A stretch of 32,500 nt of DNA from Mesostigma viride (lineage: Eukaryota; Streptophyta; Mesostigmatophyceae; Mesostigmatales; Mesostigmataceae), in NCBI GenBank assembly GCA_009746045.1, contig RPFO01000071.1:1-32500 (forward strand), written 5' to 3'. Under the pieces are notes generated by a model. That model was not told the DNA's origin. It made no database searches and saw only the letters and a program-made list of their open reading frames with translations. Shown piece after piece: positions 9,984 to 20,729 of this stretch. The position numbers and the translations under genes are program-made. Each line of letters starts with the position of its first letter. Position 1 is the stretch's first letter.

Positions 9984-10918
9984 GAGGGGGCGCGACGCCC
10001 TCGGGACTTGGCACTTTTGGAGGGCACAGTCAACCCTGTGTCTACCTTGCCAGCGTACCGACGTGCGGCGGCTGTCTACGTGGCGTGGGCGCCACCTGGC
10101 CCTGTCGACCCAGCTGACGCCGAAGCCATTTTCTGTGAGTGGATTTCTGCTGTCTACCATGCCAGAGGCGGGCGGGGGCGTACCTTATGCCAGCATGCCA
10201 AGGCCTGTCTGCACCTGTACTACCCCGACATTGTTCGGAATTGGGTACTGGCGGACCGCCTGCTAGCAGGTTGGCAGCGGCTTGTTCCGGCTGTCAGCCC
10301 TCCGCCTATGCCCTGGCGCCTTTGCTATTTCACTGCCCTGTTGCTAGTTTCACGTCGACAGGTGCATTTGAGTGCGTTGATTATTATTGCTTTCCAGCAG
10401 TATTTACGCATTAGCGAGGCGCTAGGGCTGCGGGTTCGGGATGTGGCTCATCCCGGCCACCCCCTTCTCGAGCCAGGGCCCATGGTCGGTGCCCTTGTGC
10501 TGCGCAACCCCAAAACTGCGCAGGGGGCGGCCCAGCACGTCCTCGTCCGGGATCCACTTTCTTTGTGGCTCCTGCGACGTCTGACGGCTGGCCAGCCCCC
10601 GGATGCACTCCTCTTTCGAGGCTTAACGTACAGCCAGGCTAGGCAGCAGTGGGAGGCTGTGCAGGCCCGCATGGCATCCCAGGGATGTTTTCTTTTCACA
10701 GCCTCCGGCATGGGGGGGCGACGCACGACGCCATCGCTGGCGAGTCGCCGGAGGCCATCCAGCTGCGCGGCCGGTGGGCTTCGGCCCTCTCGGTCACGCG
10801 CTACATTGGCCTCCACCGCAGCCTCCTGGGGCGCGACATCCCACCCGCCCTCTGGGCTCAGGCCCTGGGTTTTGACCCAGCGGCTTTCCGGCGCCACTTC
10901 GGTGGCGTCGAGTTTTGA
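9984..10918 (+). pseudogene. Tyrosine recombinase of the retrotransposon, one frame change
   Basis: C-terminal integrase of the element, which would insert a circular DNA copy. Box I is QYLRISEALGLRVRD with the catalytic Arg at 10407-10409. Box II has His at 10697-10699 and Arg at 10706-10708 in HSLRHGGATH. A Trp in RGRW lies at 10775-10777 and the Tyr nucleophile in TRYIGL at 10802-10804. The Arg-His-Arg-Trp-Tyr set is therefore complete. The reading frame changes at about 10680-10690, from frame 3 to frame 2, next to GGGATGTTTTC. The stop is at 10916-10918. Upstream it is continuous with the end of RNase H in frame 3, with the 2A-like motif between them. Confidence 0.87.
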
Positions 10919-11113
10919 CGTCCTCCTGTTTTTACCTCTCGTCTTTTAGCTATCAACTGACCTCACCCTTGTGTGGGAGGTCAGGGGGGAAATGGTTTAA
11001 CTAACCCGAGGGTGAACCTGGGTTGGGACAAAGTACCCCCATAGCTAGGTAGTTTAAGTTTTCTTTTTTGCATGTCCTACGTATTTTCGGCTGTTAGCCA
11101 TGTAAGGAGATGT

Positions 11114-11310
11114 GGGTAGAGCAGGGGCACAGCTGCTGTGGGCTGGCCCTGCACATTCACATAGTGTGCTCACCCTAGCATACAGATGGCCGTGTTGCCA
11201 TCTGGTAGACATGTCTGTGTTATTCCACCGTATAGAGCTAGCACACATATTGTAATAAATTTGATGTTTTGTGGTGATGCATGCAAAGCAAGGCAAGGCC
11301 AGAAATGGAT
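11114..11310 (+). repeat. Split direct repeat B1
   Basis: 197 bp, matching B2 (11543-11739) at a constant offset of 429 bp. It contains TGTAATAAA at 11251-11259, which combines the green-algal TGTAA signal with AATAAA. B1 ends exactly where A2 begins, so B1-A2 is the expected junction of a circular intermediate. Confidence 0.95.
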
Positions 11311-11518
11311 TTGGTGAGCTATGCTCATTTTATCTATGACTAACCTGCTGAGCGGAGAATGCAACGCCGTATAGCACCAAAAGAAAAAATAATTTTAGAA
11401 AAAATATTTTTTGTGCTGGCACCCGTACCCCAGCCACCCAGGTAGGGGTTGGCTGGAGAGGTGGTTGCTATAAAGGGTGGGCTTCCATTCTAGGGAAGCA
11501 GGTTGTTTTCTTTTGCCT
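11311..11518 (+). repeat. Split direct repeat A2
   Basis: Second copy of the 208-bp A repeat, no difference seen from A1. It is followed by a 24-bp C-rich link (11519-11542) before B2. Confidence 0.95.
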
Positions 11519-11542
11519 CCCACCCGCCCACCCTGGCAAAAG

Positions 11543-11739
11543 GGGTAGAGCAGGGGCACAGCTGCTGTGGGCTGGCCCTGCACATTCACATAGTGTGCTC
11601 ACCCTAGCATACAGATGGCCGTGTTGCCATCTGGTAGACATGTCTGTGTTATTCCACCGTATAGAGCTAGCACACATATTGTAATAAATTTGATGTTTTG
11701 TGGTGATGCATGCAAAGCAAGGCAAGGCCAGAAATGGAT
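11543..11739 (+). repeat. Split direct repeat B2, right end of the retrotransposon
   Basis: Second copy of the 197-bp B repeat. The element ends at ...GAAATGGAT; CACTA sequence resumes with ACAACAAAACC. A TGTAATAAA at 11680-11688 may direct polyadenylation. Confidence 0.93.
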
Positions 11740-11760
11740 ACAACAAAACCGCAGGGCAAA

Positions 11761-14587
11761 CTAATCAAGGCATCCACAATTATAAAGATGGTAACATTTC
11801 CGTATCTGAGGAGCTGCGGAACTTACACATGGGATTGGTAGGCTTGAGCAGGATTCTGTCGGTGCAGATCTCTCCGCTTGTTTGTTGATGATGGCGTTCT
11901 TCTCAGCGAGCTCCTCTTGCATTTTTTTCAACTGCAACATCATGTTGGCAAGCACGGATTCCACCGATGACTCTGGTCCTCCCGTGGAGGGTGGCAGTGG
12001 GGCCGGAGGGGCTGGCACGGCCGTGGAGGGTGGCAGTGGGGCCGGAGGGGCTGGCACGGCCGTGTAGGGTGGCAGCAGTGGGGCCGGAGGGGCTGGCACG
12101 GCCGTGGAGGGTGGCAGTGGGGCCGGAGGGGCTGGCACGGCCGTGGAGGGTGGCAGTGGGGCCGGAGGGGCTGGCACGGCCGTGGAGGGTGGCAGCAGTG
12201 GGGCCGGAGGGGCTGGCACGGCCGTGGAGGGTGGCAGCTGTGGGGCCGGAGGGGCTGGCACGGCCGTGGAGGGTGGCAGTGGGGCTGGCACATCCGGGGG
12301 GGAAGGCACTTGACTCGTGTTCGTTTCTTCTGCCTTTCCAGGCAGGTCGTTCACCGTAACATTGCCCAACATCAGTTACATCACCCATGAGAGCTCGCCA
12401 GACCCCTCCTCACCGTAGTGCAATTTCCTCAGATCAAAGCAATACCTTGATTCTGGATCATCCCCGTTAGGAAACGCAAGCGTCCACGGGGACTTGTTCC
12501 GTGGCTTGACCATAGCAATGCGGCCTACATCCCACACCAACTCATCCCCCAATCTCAGCTGCTTGCGCGCCTTCAGCAACCATTTTTGAGCTATGATGGT
12601 GCCAACCGGTACGGTGGTCGTTGTCACCTCTGTTGGAAGAGGCAACACAGTGGCCTGAGGGAGCACCTCCTTGATGTAGTGCATCAACCCCAGATCTGAT
12701 GGTGGTGGGCACTGAGCACGTGTCTTAGGTGCTGTTGGCGGCTGTGGAAGGACGGCGATGTTCTCTTCTAGAGGCTGCGGCGATGGCAGGACTGGATCCT
12801 TTGTTGCAGATGGGGACTTGGTCTCTGTTGATCCGCGCCGGGCCTTGGAAACTGGCGCTGGTGTCATGCCCTTCCTCTTTGAAGAAGCCTGCGAAGGCAC
12901 TGCACACATCAATTGCAAAAGAGAGACTTTGTTGGGATCATAAAAACAAACAGGGAATGCATTTACAAATGGGAATTACGGGGAAGCTGCTGGTGAATGG
13001 GGGTTATGTATGCTATGGTGGCAAACGAACATAGCAAGGTCTTAATAAGGTTGAGCGAAAAGAATATTTGAGTGCATCCTCAGTGCAGAAACTGAGATAG
13101 TTGCTAAGTAAAATACAGGTATGCCAATGCAAAAAGAGACAAGAATAAAACAACCACGATTGGAAGTGATCTGATATTACTTACAGGGAATGGCCTGCTG
13201 CGTCACAGGTTCATCACCAGCAGCCCCCGGAGTGGGCTGGGGCAGGGCCTTTGAATCGATACATGGAGATTCGCATGCCAGCAGAAGCGATAATTGCTTC
13301 GAATACTGGGGCTTCACATTTGGACCTGGTTCAGGTGCCAGGATGGGCACCAGCACCGGTGTCACTGTGCCAGCCACGTCCACGGCTGGATGAAAAAGGA
13401 AAGACACATGCAATTAAAGAAGTCAAAAGTCAGCTTGAATGAAACACAAAGAAAACCAATATATGTACACAAAACGTGTGGGACTTCATAAAGATAATAA
13501 TGCACAAAGTTGAAGGGTAAATACAGGCAAATTGATACGTTGTAAGTTTCCATGAAGCAACAGTAAGGCCCGTATACCAAAGGGGAAAAAAAGGGAACTT
13601 ACGTGCCAGCACGTGGGCAGATGGACAGCCTGGCATGGGTGGTGGTGGCATGGCCACGAAGGGGGTGCCGGCACGGCGCTCATCTGCTGGTCGAACTGCG
13701 CGTTGATAGCGTCAATTTGGGCCTGCAAAGCTGCAATCTTGGCGGCCCTTTCAGCCTCGAGGGCTGGAGGCAGCTGCATGGTCCCGGCGGTGACTGCAGC
13801 AGGCTTGGCTTTTGACGACGACTGCCGGTTGCAGTTTTCTTTGCTTTTTGGACGCCCGCTGTGGTGTTCACCATGAAGAACAAAGCACAGCATCCGAAGG
13901 AACATAATAATGCACTCGATCAGAAACTATCGATGGCCATACGGCGAGTAGAAAGTACGGTTGCACTACAGATTGCTGACTGCATCGTCATAGACAACGG
14001 ATGCATACCAAGACACGGCAGTTCATGAGTATTCTTTGTTTAATTACCTGTTTGGGCTGGTTGGTTACGCAGGCAAGCGGGGCACGTCGCTGTTCAGCCT
14101 TAGCCACTCTGTTGGCCAATCTCTTTGCCGCTAGCTGCGCCTCGTGCTTTCGGATGTATAGACGCCTCGCTAGCTCCCTTTCAACTATCGCTTCAGGCGT
14201 TTCCAAAGCAGGAGGATCGGGGAGAGACTTCACTGCGGTTGTCGCCGCTGTCGGTCCGTTCAGGACTTCATTCAGTTTCCTGCTGCTCTCTGCCGCAACG
14301 GCTGCAGAGTAATGGGCCTTTGCATCCTTTAACTCGTCCTGGGCCAGTGCTGGTAAGAATTCAGAACAAATCGCCTTGATCCGAGCACAAACATCCTTCA
14401 GCAGTTCTTGATCTTGGTGTTTCTTTGCTACACCCTCCAGCAACCACTCCTTCGATTGCGCCGCGACGACTTCCCTAAGAGTCCGCAGCCGACTATCGGC
14501 TTGCACATGCTTCAGAGGGTGTAGTTCTACGGACTTGGCGGCACGAAAGTTTGCCCACTTTACAGGATCGGCGGCGATCCCCACCAT
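11761..14587 (-). CDS. CACTA accessory protein (TnpA-like position), multi-exon, possibly broken
   Basis: No known family recognised. Minus-strand exons that splice together are about 14587-14048 (donor CAG|GTAATT), a middle exon about 13911-13609 (donor GTAAGT), 13390-13187 (acceptor TTCATCCAG, donor GTAAGT) and 12899-11761 (acceptor GTGTGCAG). Exon 1 is Ala/Lys/Glu-rich and helical. The middle exon has an AT-hook-like GRPKSK and a coiled coil (residues AERAAKIAALQAQIDAINAQ). The last exon has a globular region (PVGTIIAQKWLL...GRIAMVKP), a proline-rich repeat (TAVPAPPAP, 7 copies) and a short C-terminal coiled coil (MMLQLKKMQEELAEKN). One frame change is needed in a C run near 13660. A TAA at about 12376 lies in frame, avoidable only by a 51-bp intron (GTGATG...GGCAG). 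Its divergence from the transposase is the basis for comparing it to TnpA. Confidence 0.5.
11980..12290. repeat. 39-45-bp coding minisatellite in the accessory gene
   Basis: Seven to eight units of about 39 bp (GTGGAGGGTGGCAG, GGGGCCGGAGG, GGCTGGCACGGCC), some with an extra CAG or CTG triplet. Length changes are all multiples of three, so the minus-strand frame encoding PPSTAVPAPPAP stays open. That is consistent with selection for coding on that strand when the array expanded. Confidence 0.9.
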
Positions 14588-14843
14588 TCTTCCCCACTAA
14601 CCAGACCACCCCCAGCCGACATTAACGCGTTTGCGTGCTCCATCCTTGGCGCCGTTGTCATTTCTTAATGACAAGGCGCAAGTTTTGAATCCGCACAACG
14701 GCACTGTGCTAATTGCGGGTGTCAATTTTGCGCGGTAAAAAGGAACTCCGTCCGATCTTGGCCCATCTACCGTCAATCATCTCTCCCGGCGGAAGTCGAC
14801 AGGATCTTACTTTAGGAGCGAATCCTGCTGATCTGAACGCCAT

Positions 14844-15156
14844 GGCGCAAAGTATCGGATTCGGGGAAATCGGTATATTTAGTATCCAATTAGAAACCAG
14901 AGAGGTGAAATAAGAAATAAGTATCACCGAATCCTGAATGAAGGTGGTCACACACTGGTGTGACGTTGACAGGCTAAGGGGCTAATAAGGCGCAAAGTAT
15001 CGGATTCGGGGAAATCGGTATATTTAGTATCCAATTAGAAACCAGAGAGGTGAAATAAGAAATAAGTATCACCGAATCCTGAATGAAGGTGGTCACACAC
15101 TGGTGTGACGTTGACAGGCTAAGGGGCTAATAAGGCGCAAAGTATCGGATTCGGGC
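14844..15156. repeat. 145-bp tandem repeat, 2.2 copies
   Basis: Units start at 14844, 14989 and 15134 with GGCGCAAAGTATCGGATTCG. The first two units are near identical and include CACACACTGGTGTGACG, which has a short palindromic core (CACACTGGTGTG). The third copy stops after about 22 bp. Confidence 0.93.
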
Positions 15157-15403
15157 CTCTCACAGCCATGGTTAACGGTGCAAAGTTGACATCATGTTCG
15201 AGTAGGATTGAATCCGCATCAAGAAGCTGCGGTTACATAGATTACCCGGCAAATTTGACTGTTAACATAACTGACGCATAGCTAGCCGCGGGAATGGCCC
15301 ACGCGGTCCGTTGGCTAGCTCGACAGTCAGACGCGGTCGGTGCCCCTTCGTTCCTTTGCGTTTTAGGCATGCAAGGACACAGCCGGGAGCCACGAAAACA
15401 CCT

Positions 15404-15493
15404 CGTTGCTGCCGCCATGGTAGCCATGGCGGCAGCAACGGGGAGGGCCCGCGGCAAGGCGGCCGCGGGCCGTCCCCGTTGCTGCCGCCACCA
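15404..15493. repeat. GC-rich hairpin cluster upstream of the CACTA transposase
   Basis: Stem 1: 15404-15420 pairs with 15424-15440 (17 bp perfect, loop TAG), built on CGTTGCTGCCGCCATGG. Stem 2 follows directly: GGGGAGGGCCCGCGG (about 15440-15454) pairs with CCGCGGGCCGTCCCC (about 15463-15477) with one mismatch. A third CGTTGCTGCCGCC follows stem 2. The cluster ends about 25 bp before the ATG at 15518, so it would be in the 5' leader if transcription starts upstream. Confidence 0.9.
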
Positions 15494-15517
15494 TTGGTTG
15501 TTTAGCGATTTTCAACC

Positions 15518-18500
15518 ATGGAGGAACAAGGCCTTGACGACTTCCTCATGGAGGGATGGGCGGATGAGTACCGAACTGGGCCTGAGGCAGCTATGGAATT
15601 CGCCAGGAATTTCGATGCTGCTGCAAACAGAGTACATTTGGAGACGCCTTTATACCCAGGATCTAACGTTCCAGCTGTTGTGGCGGCCCTACAATTGCTA
15701 ACGCAATGGGGCCAAGGAGGTTGTACTCGGAAGTTCGCAGACGCACAGCTGGCCCTTTTTAGTTCTCTCCTACCACCTGGCAATGTCTTGCCGGCTTCTG
15801 TTGAGGCGGCTAGACGCCTGTTGCGAGACTTGGGCTTGACGTATAAAGTATACGATGCTTGCAAGTGTGACGATTATGTTTACAAAGATAAGGATCTCCA
15901 GCAGTGCCCAAAGTGCGCCGAACCTCGTTATGAGATATACACAGACACAGACGGCATGGTGATTAATACGAGGAAGCCCTATCGGCAAGTCAGAGTTTTT
16001 TCTTTGCTGGACAGGGTTCGGGGCTGGTTCAGAATGGAGAAGATGTCAATGGCACTGAGGTATGCAGGAGAGAAAGAAAACAAGGATGCAGATTCGCCGA
16101 CGCGGACTGTCGACGGAGTCAAAGGTTCGTAATCCATAGCCTCTACATCTGGCCATTGCTTGTTTTTTTTTTATCTTTGCTTGCCGATAGAGTTACACAA
16201 CGCCGCGTTACTTTGGTATGTAGAGCTAGAACGTTAGTAACCCTGAATCTTGCTATTGAATCTTGCCTGGCAAGGTCAGTGTCGTGTTAAGTGATGTATC
16301 TGTATTTCTTACCGTTGCTTCAATGCATTCTTTGTGGTTTGTTCTTTCCTTGCCTGTTTCTTTTTGCAGACTGTCCGGCTGTACAACATGTAAAAAATCT
16401 TTACCCGCAGTTTCGTACTGAGCTGCGTAATCTTATATTCGGGATGGCGGTTGACGGAGTGTGTCCGCGTAGCTTTATGGGAAACTATTCTTGCTGGCCA
16501 GCTTTTATGGCTTGCTACAATTTACCTGAGTGGGTATTTGTCAACAAGAACTTCTCACCTATGGTTCTGCTGATAAGTGCCGCCAAGGGCAAGGCTCCAA
16601 AAAGAATGCAGGTGTACTGGGAGTTGGCGGTTGATGAGCTTGTGGCGATGTGGAATGGTTTTTATGTATGCGACATCGTGGATGACCAGGGCGGCCAGTT
16701 ACAACCTGTGCGCCTGCAGGCGCTCCTACTGTGGGTAATCCACGACTACCCAGCTTTTGCAAAGTCACTAAACATCCCAGATGCTGGATACTGCGGCTGC
16801 ATGTTACATGGGCCAGAATGGGAAGCAACTTTTTTTTCCAATGGGAAGCTTGTGTACTTAGGGCACTCTACGCTTTTGAAGGAAGGTGACCCTGCGCGAC
16901 CATCCGGGACTGGAGCTGCCCCTCCAGAAATGGATTATGATGGGTACCTGAAATATTGTCGGGAAGAGTTGGGGGTGCAACCTGAAATATTCGGCAAGCT
17001 GCCGTACTGGACCAAGCTGTTAATTCGACATCTGGTGGATGAATTTCACCTTGGCCCGAACTGCCTGCTCCGGATACTCAACTGCACCAGCGGTAAGTAG
17101 CACGCGACAGTGTTCTTTTTTTTTCTAGTGTGCAGTTTGTAAACTTTGTCATATGCAAGGGACAAATTTTTGTTACATACTTGTTGATTGATTATTGATT
17201 GTGCGTTTCGTTGATATTGTGTTGTCCTTTGTGGCCTTTTTTATTATGTGCAGGGAAAGCTCATACCGCTGCTGTTCGAGCAAGGCTGCAACAACTGGGC
17301 CTTAATCAGGAGCTCTGGGTTACCACGGAAGAGGTGGAGAAAGTGGCGAAGAACGGTGTCCGGACAATAAGCATTAAAAAAAACTCTCGACATCCACCCT
17401 GTCAACTCACGTCGGAGGAGAAAGCGGCCACCCGTGGTATGTCTGTGCATGGATGTGTATATGCTTTTTTATTGGAATTGGTTTGGATGTTGTTTGTTGG
17501 TATTTTATATAAGTGTTTCATGTTGTCATCTGCCAAGATTGCTTAATTGCTGTGTTGGTCCATAGATCCCATGACGTAGTCCACTGTCATTAGAGGTTTC
17601 TGTGTACCACATCAAACCAAGTGCCCTTGTTAGGGTAAACATGTTGCTTGTAAGACTTCCTTTCATTTTTTCAATAACTATTTATGGGGTTAGTGTCAGG
17701 ATTTGCCGGAGCATTTGGGCTGACAGTGTTTGGCCACTCTGAGAATTCGCCTCTGACATAATTTTCTAATCAAATTGTCAATGTGATCGTTTACATCTGT
17801 GTATCATACCATGTTTCTGTTGAATGCAGAGGTGGAAAAGGCGTTCGACCGCCTCCCAGACTATGTGCCTGGGCGGTACCACGGACTAGCCGCTGACGGG
17901 AAAAGCGATGAGACGATGAAAACAAGTGACAAGAACAAGTACCTGTGTCTGTTGTTGCCGGTCGTGTTGCGCAATCGTTTGCATCCGGATGCCCGCGCGG
18001 CATTTGTCCAGCTGTCTGTGGCCTTTAATGCTGTATTTTCAGCAAGGTGTCTCACTCAATCGCAGTTAGTCGAAGTGGGCGAAATGATGGTGCGTGCGGT
18101 GGTAGCATTAGAGTGTGTTATGCCAGCGTCAGAAATGTCAAGATCAGTCCATGCTGCATCTCACTTGGCGGAACAGATCCGGTATGCTGGCCTGCCTGAT
18201 GGCAGGAGCATGACATGGGGTGAGCGCCAGATGGCGGTGATTACTTCTGGGCCATTGTCAAACAAGAACGTGGAATGCTCCATGGGAAACTTCTTCATGG
18301 ACTTCGAGGCATTAAACATCCTGAGCTACTTCACGCGCCAGACTGTGTGGGTAAGTTTTTTAAACAAACTTCGTGTTTGCTTGGCTGCATGCACATTTCC
18401 CATGTTTCAGCGAGTGTTTCTAGCAGGTTAAGTGTATGCAAAACATGTACTTACGTTCTTTTTTTTCTATTTGGTTCATGTGTTTTTTTTTTCAGGGTCA

Positions 18501-20169
18501 AGGCTTCCCGTCTGTGTGGGACATTCTGGAAACTGATCCGTCCAAGTGTATTCTGCCGAGCAAGCGCTTTCGTCAACAAGCATATACTCTCTCTGAGGTC
18601 GAGCAGCTTGAGGCCTTACAAGTGCTGCTGGAATTCGCACTTCAGCATGCAACATACGAGCCCGGATATGGAATTGAATTCTGGTGAGTTTCTTGTAGAA
18701 ACCGATGCTACATTTGTACACCCTCGCATTGGTAATTTTAATTCAGTTCAGCCGAAAGGCGGGTGTAATCTTGCTGAACGCATGTACATAGGATTATCAT
18801 ATGTTTCCTGCATTCTTCTGATTTGCTTACTCGTGTGGTTGATTTTCTAGATTTCACAGTGACATTCTTATGTCCTTGTCTATGTACACGCAATATCTGG
18901 TTGTGCATGCAATGATGAAGATGCTTTTTTTCACTATGTTGATAATTGTATGAAGTGGGACAACTATGTTTAATTGTATGTTTAATTGATTTTGCAATGT
19001 GATGTACGTTATTCGCCTTTGTCACTTGCAGGCGTCGGCTCGTTCACGTTGGCAACCTGGCGTGGTTGAAGCAATGGATCGCGCAAAACCAGGAGCCACG
19101 CCTCCCCACGATGATTACGACGGCGGTGTGGGGCATGGAGCCTGCTTGTGACGAGCATGACTCAATCCACATCAATGGCAGCAATTACCGAACTGCAGTC
19201 GCCGACCTTCGACAAACTGTTCGCCATCGCAACTCGGGAGTAATGGTTTATGGTAAAGAGGGGGTTAGGTATGGCCGCATCACACACATTCTGCATAGTT
19301 TCCTCCGTGCCCCGACGGAAGGATGGAGTAGGCAAGTTCTTTTAAAGGTCGCTCTGTTTAATGTCGGTTCAGTGAAAGAGCTCCCTTTAGAGGGATTGAC
19401 GCTTATACCTTTAGGGGAGCGAGCGCCCAAGCAGGATGCTTTAGTCCTTCCCGGGAGTGTATGTTCAGTTGGTTTTGTAGTTGATCCAGAGTATGCACCT
19501 GAGATAGCCATCGTGCACTGTAAATTGCCGTGGCAAATGGTGAAGGAAACGTGTAGTGCAGCCCAGCATGTATTATCCCGTGCTGCAGGTGCTCAGCTGA
19601 GAACCACAGACGTGTATGCTGATATGAACCTGCAGCGCAAGGTGACACTGTGTGTTAAGCGAAGAGACATGACAACACGAGGTCGTTCACAAGGTAATCG
19701 CACTGCACCCATAGATCCACAAGCAACCACTGCACGCATGGCTGCGGAGCCACAAGCAACCACTGCACCTAATCGCTCACGTGGCAAGCGCACTGTTGGC
19801 ACATTGGTAGAGCCACAAGCAACCACTGCACCAAGTCGCTCACGTGGCAAGCGCACTGTTGGCACATTGGTAGAACCACAAGCAACCACTGCACCAAGCC
19901 GCTCACGTGGCAAGCGCACTGCGGACACATTGGTAGAAACACACACAGCCGCTGCACCAAACCGCTCGCGTGGCAAGAGCATTGCTGGCAAGTCCATGGC
20001 AGCGGCTAGTGGCAGCGCATCAAGCCCTGATGACATTGCTAGTGATTTGTCGCTGAGCAGCGACGGTGAGGCATGCATTCCCACACAAAGGAGAAGTGAG
20101 AGGCAACGTGTGGTAGTAAATTATGCGGACTCTGACAGTGCTGCATACACTGATGAGGAGTGGGATTGA
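15518..20169 (+). CDS. CACTA transposase (tnp2/Transposase_21 with DUF4218-like region)
   Basis: Six exons: 15518-16124, 16370-17092, 17254-17436, 17830-18350, 18496-18683 and 19032-20169. All have GT-AG borders. Their sum is 3360 nt, an uninterrupted 1119-residue protein. Residues 115-133 form a zinc-ribbon-like knuckle (CKC...CPKC) seen in tnp2 proteins. The tnp2 core follows from about residue 220: FGMAVDGV (Asp231), SCWPAFMACYNLPEW, then LLWVIHDYPAF. LPYWTKLLIRHLVDEFH holds the second Asp (Asp426) and matches the start of DUF4218. Exon 4 carries the third acidic residue in WGERQMAV (Glu636). The C-terminus has an RYGRITHILHSF segment like the short C-terminal domain of plant CACTA proteins. 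It is followed by a basic 21-residue repeat (RSRGKRT) and an acidic tail. It should cut and join the CACTA ends in the nucleus. The residue roles are inferred by alignment from memory. Confidence 0.92.
19715..19985 (+). repeat. 63-bp coding repeat in the transposase C-terminus
   Basis: Four to five units with a 63-bp (21-codon) period: CCACAAGCAACCACTGC recurs at 19750, 19813 and 19876, with a more diverged copy at about 19939. Each unit encodes EPQATTAP then RSRGKRT, a basic segment that could bind DNA or act in nuclear import. Confidence 0.93.
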
Positions 20170-20184
20170 TTATATATTCCTAAT

Positions 20185-20210
20185 ATAATGTAATGATGGA
20201 TTGATGTAAC
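20185..20210 (+). terminator. Possible polyadenylation signals of the CACTA transposase
   Basis: TGTAA occurs at 20189-20193 and 20205-20209, 20-40 bp after the stop codon. TGTAA is the usual poly(A) signal of chlorophyte algae. The motif is short, so this is supportive rather than decisive. Confidence 0.4.
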
Positions 20211-20337
20211 TTGTTGTGTGCTTGTCACACTTATATTTATTTATTTCCAATGAACATGTGTGTCAACTGCATCATTTCTACATCCACATATAATGCATAA
20301 GTGTCCTGTCTTCATGCACTTGAGAGTTCTCAAGTGT

Positions 20338-20729
20338 CATGCTCAGTGTCCTGATTTTCCTGATTTTTTGTGCCATGCTAAGTGTCCTGATTTTCCTGAT
20401 TTTTTGTGCCATGCTAAGTGTCCTGATTTTCCTGATTTTTTCTGATTCAGCGGGGTTTCTCAGGATCGAGATCAGGATTTCTCAGGATTTTTTTAGGAAT
20501 CTCAGTGTTTCTCAGTGTGTGGCGAGAAAAATCTCAGGCACTTCTCAAGATTCTCAGGAGAAAGGCGTGTAATAATATCAGGAATCCTGAGAAAAATCTC
20601 AGGGTTTCTTAGGATTTCTCCTGATATCCTGAGAAAAAAATCAGGAAATCTCAGGAAAGCCTAAAAAATCTCAGGAATCCTGAGAAAAAAATCAGGAAAT
20701 CTCAGGATTCCTGAGAAAAATCTCAGAAC
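20338..20729. repeat. Right subterminal repeat array of the CACTA element
   Basis: It begins with three 35-bp units (GTGTCCTGATTTTCCTGATT...TGCCATGCTAA; starts near 20346, 20381 and 20416). It continues with dense, mixed-orientation TCTCAGGA/TCCTGAGA words up to the right terminal repeat. The core word is shared with the left array at 5331-5705. Confidence 0.88.

Larger units (their letters stand above)
6414..11739 (+). mobile_element. Tyrosine-recombinase retrotransposon (kangaroo/PAT/Ngaro-like DIRS order)
   Basis: The element has the split direct repeat order A1-ORFs-B1-A2-B2. A1 is 6414-6621 and A2 is 11311-11518 (208 bp each). B1 is 11114-11310 and B2 is 11543-11739 (197 bp each). B1 abuts A2 exactly, and each pair looks identical by eye. 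The ORFs are gag-like (6690-7791), RT-RNase H (about 7884-9930) and tyrosine recombinase (about 9950-10918). No target duplication is visible, as expected for recombinase-mediated insertion of a circular intermediate. Insertion lies 21 bp past the stop codon of the CACTA accessory gene. Confidence 0.93.
14588..15517. promoter_or_regulatory. Shared upstream region of the two divergent CACTA genes
   Basis: The region between the minus-strand accessory gene and the plus-strand transposase. It holds a 145-bp tandem duplication (14844-15156) and a cluster of strong GC-rich inverted repeats (15404-15493) close to the transposase start codon. No other gene is seen. A role as a bidirectional promoter is inferred from the layout. 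Confidence 0.55.

Noticed and set aside
6414-11739. A and B repeats considered as long terminal repeats of a Gypsy or Copia element
   Set aside because: The repeats are split as A1...B1A2B2, no protease or DDE integrase is seen, and a tyrosine recombinase with its full residue set is present.
11967-12359. Plus-strand ORFs across the 39-bp repeat (Gly- and Trp/Arg-rich)
   Set aside because: The repeat is open in several frames; the minus-strand frame connects to non-repetitive coding exons and a coiled coil, so the others are shadows.
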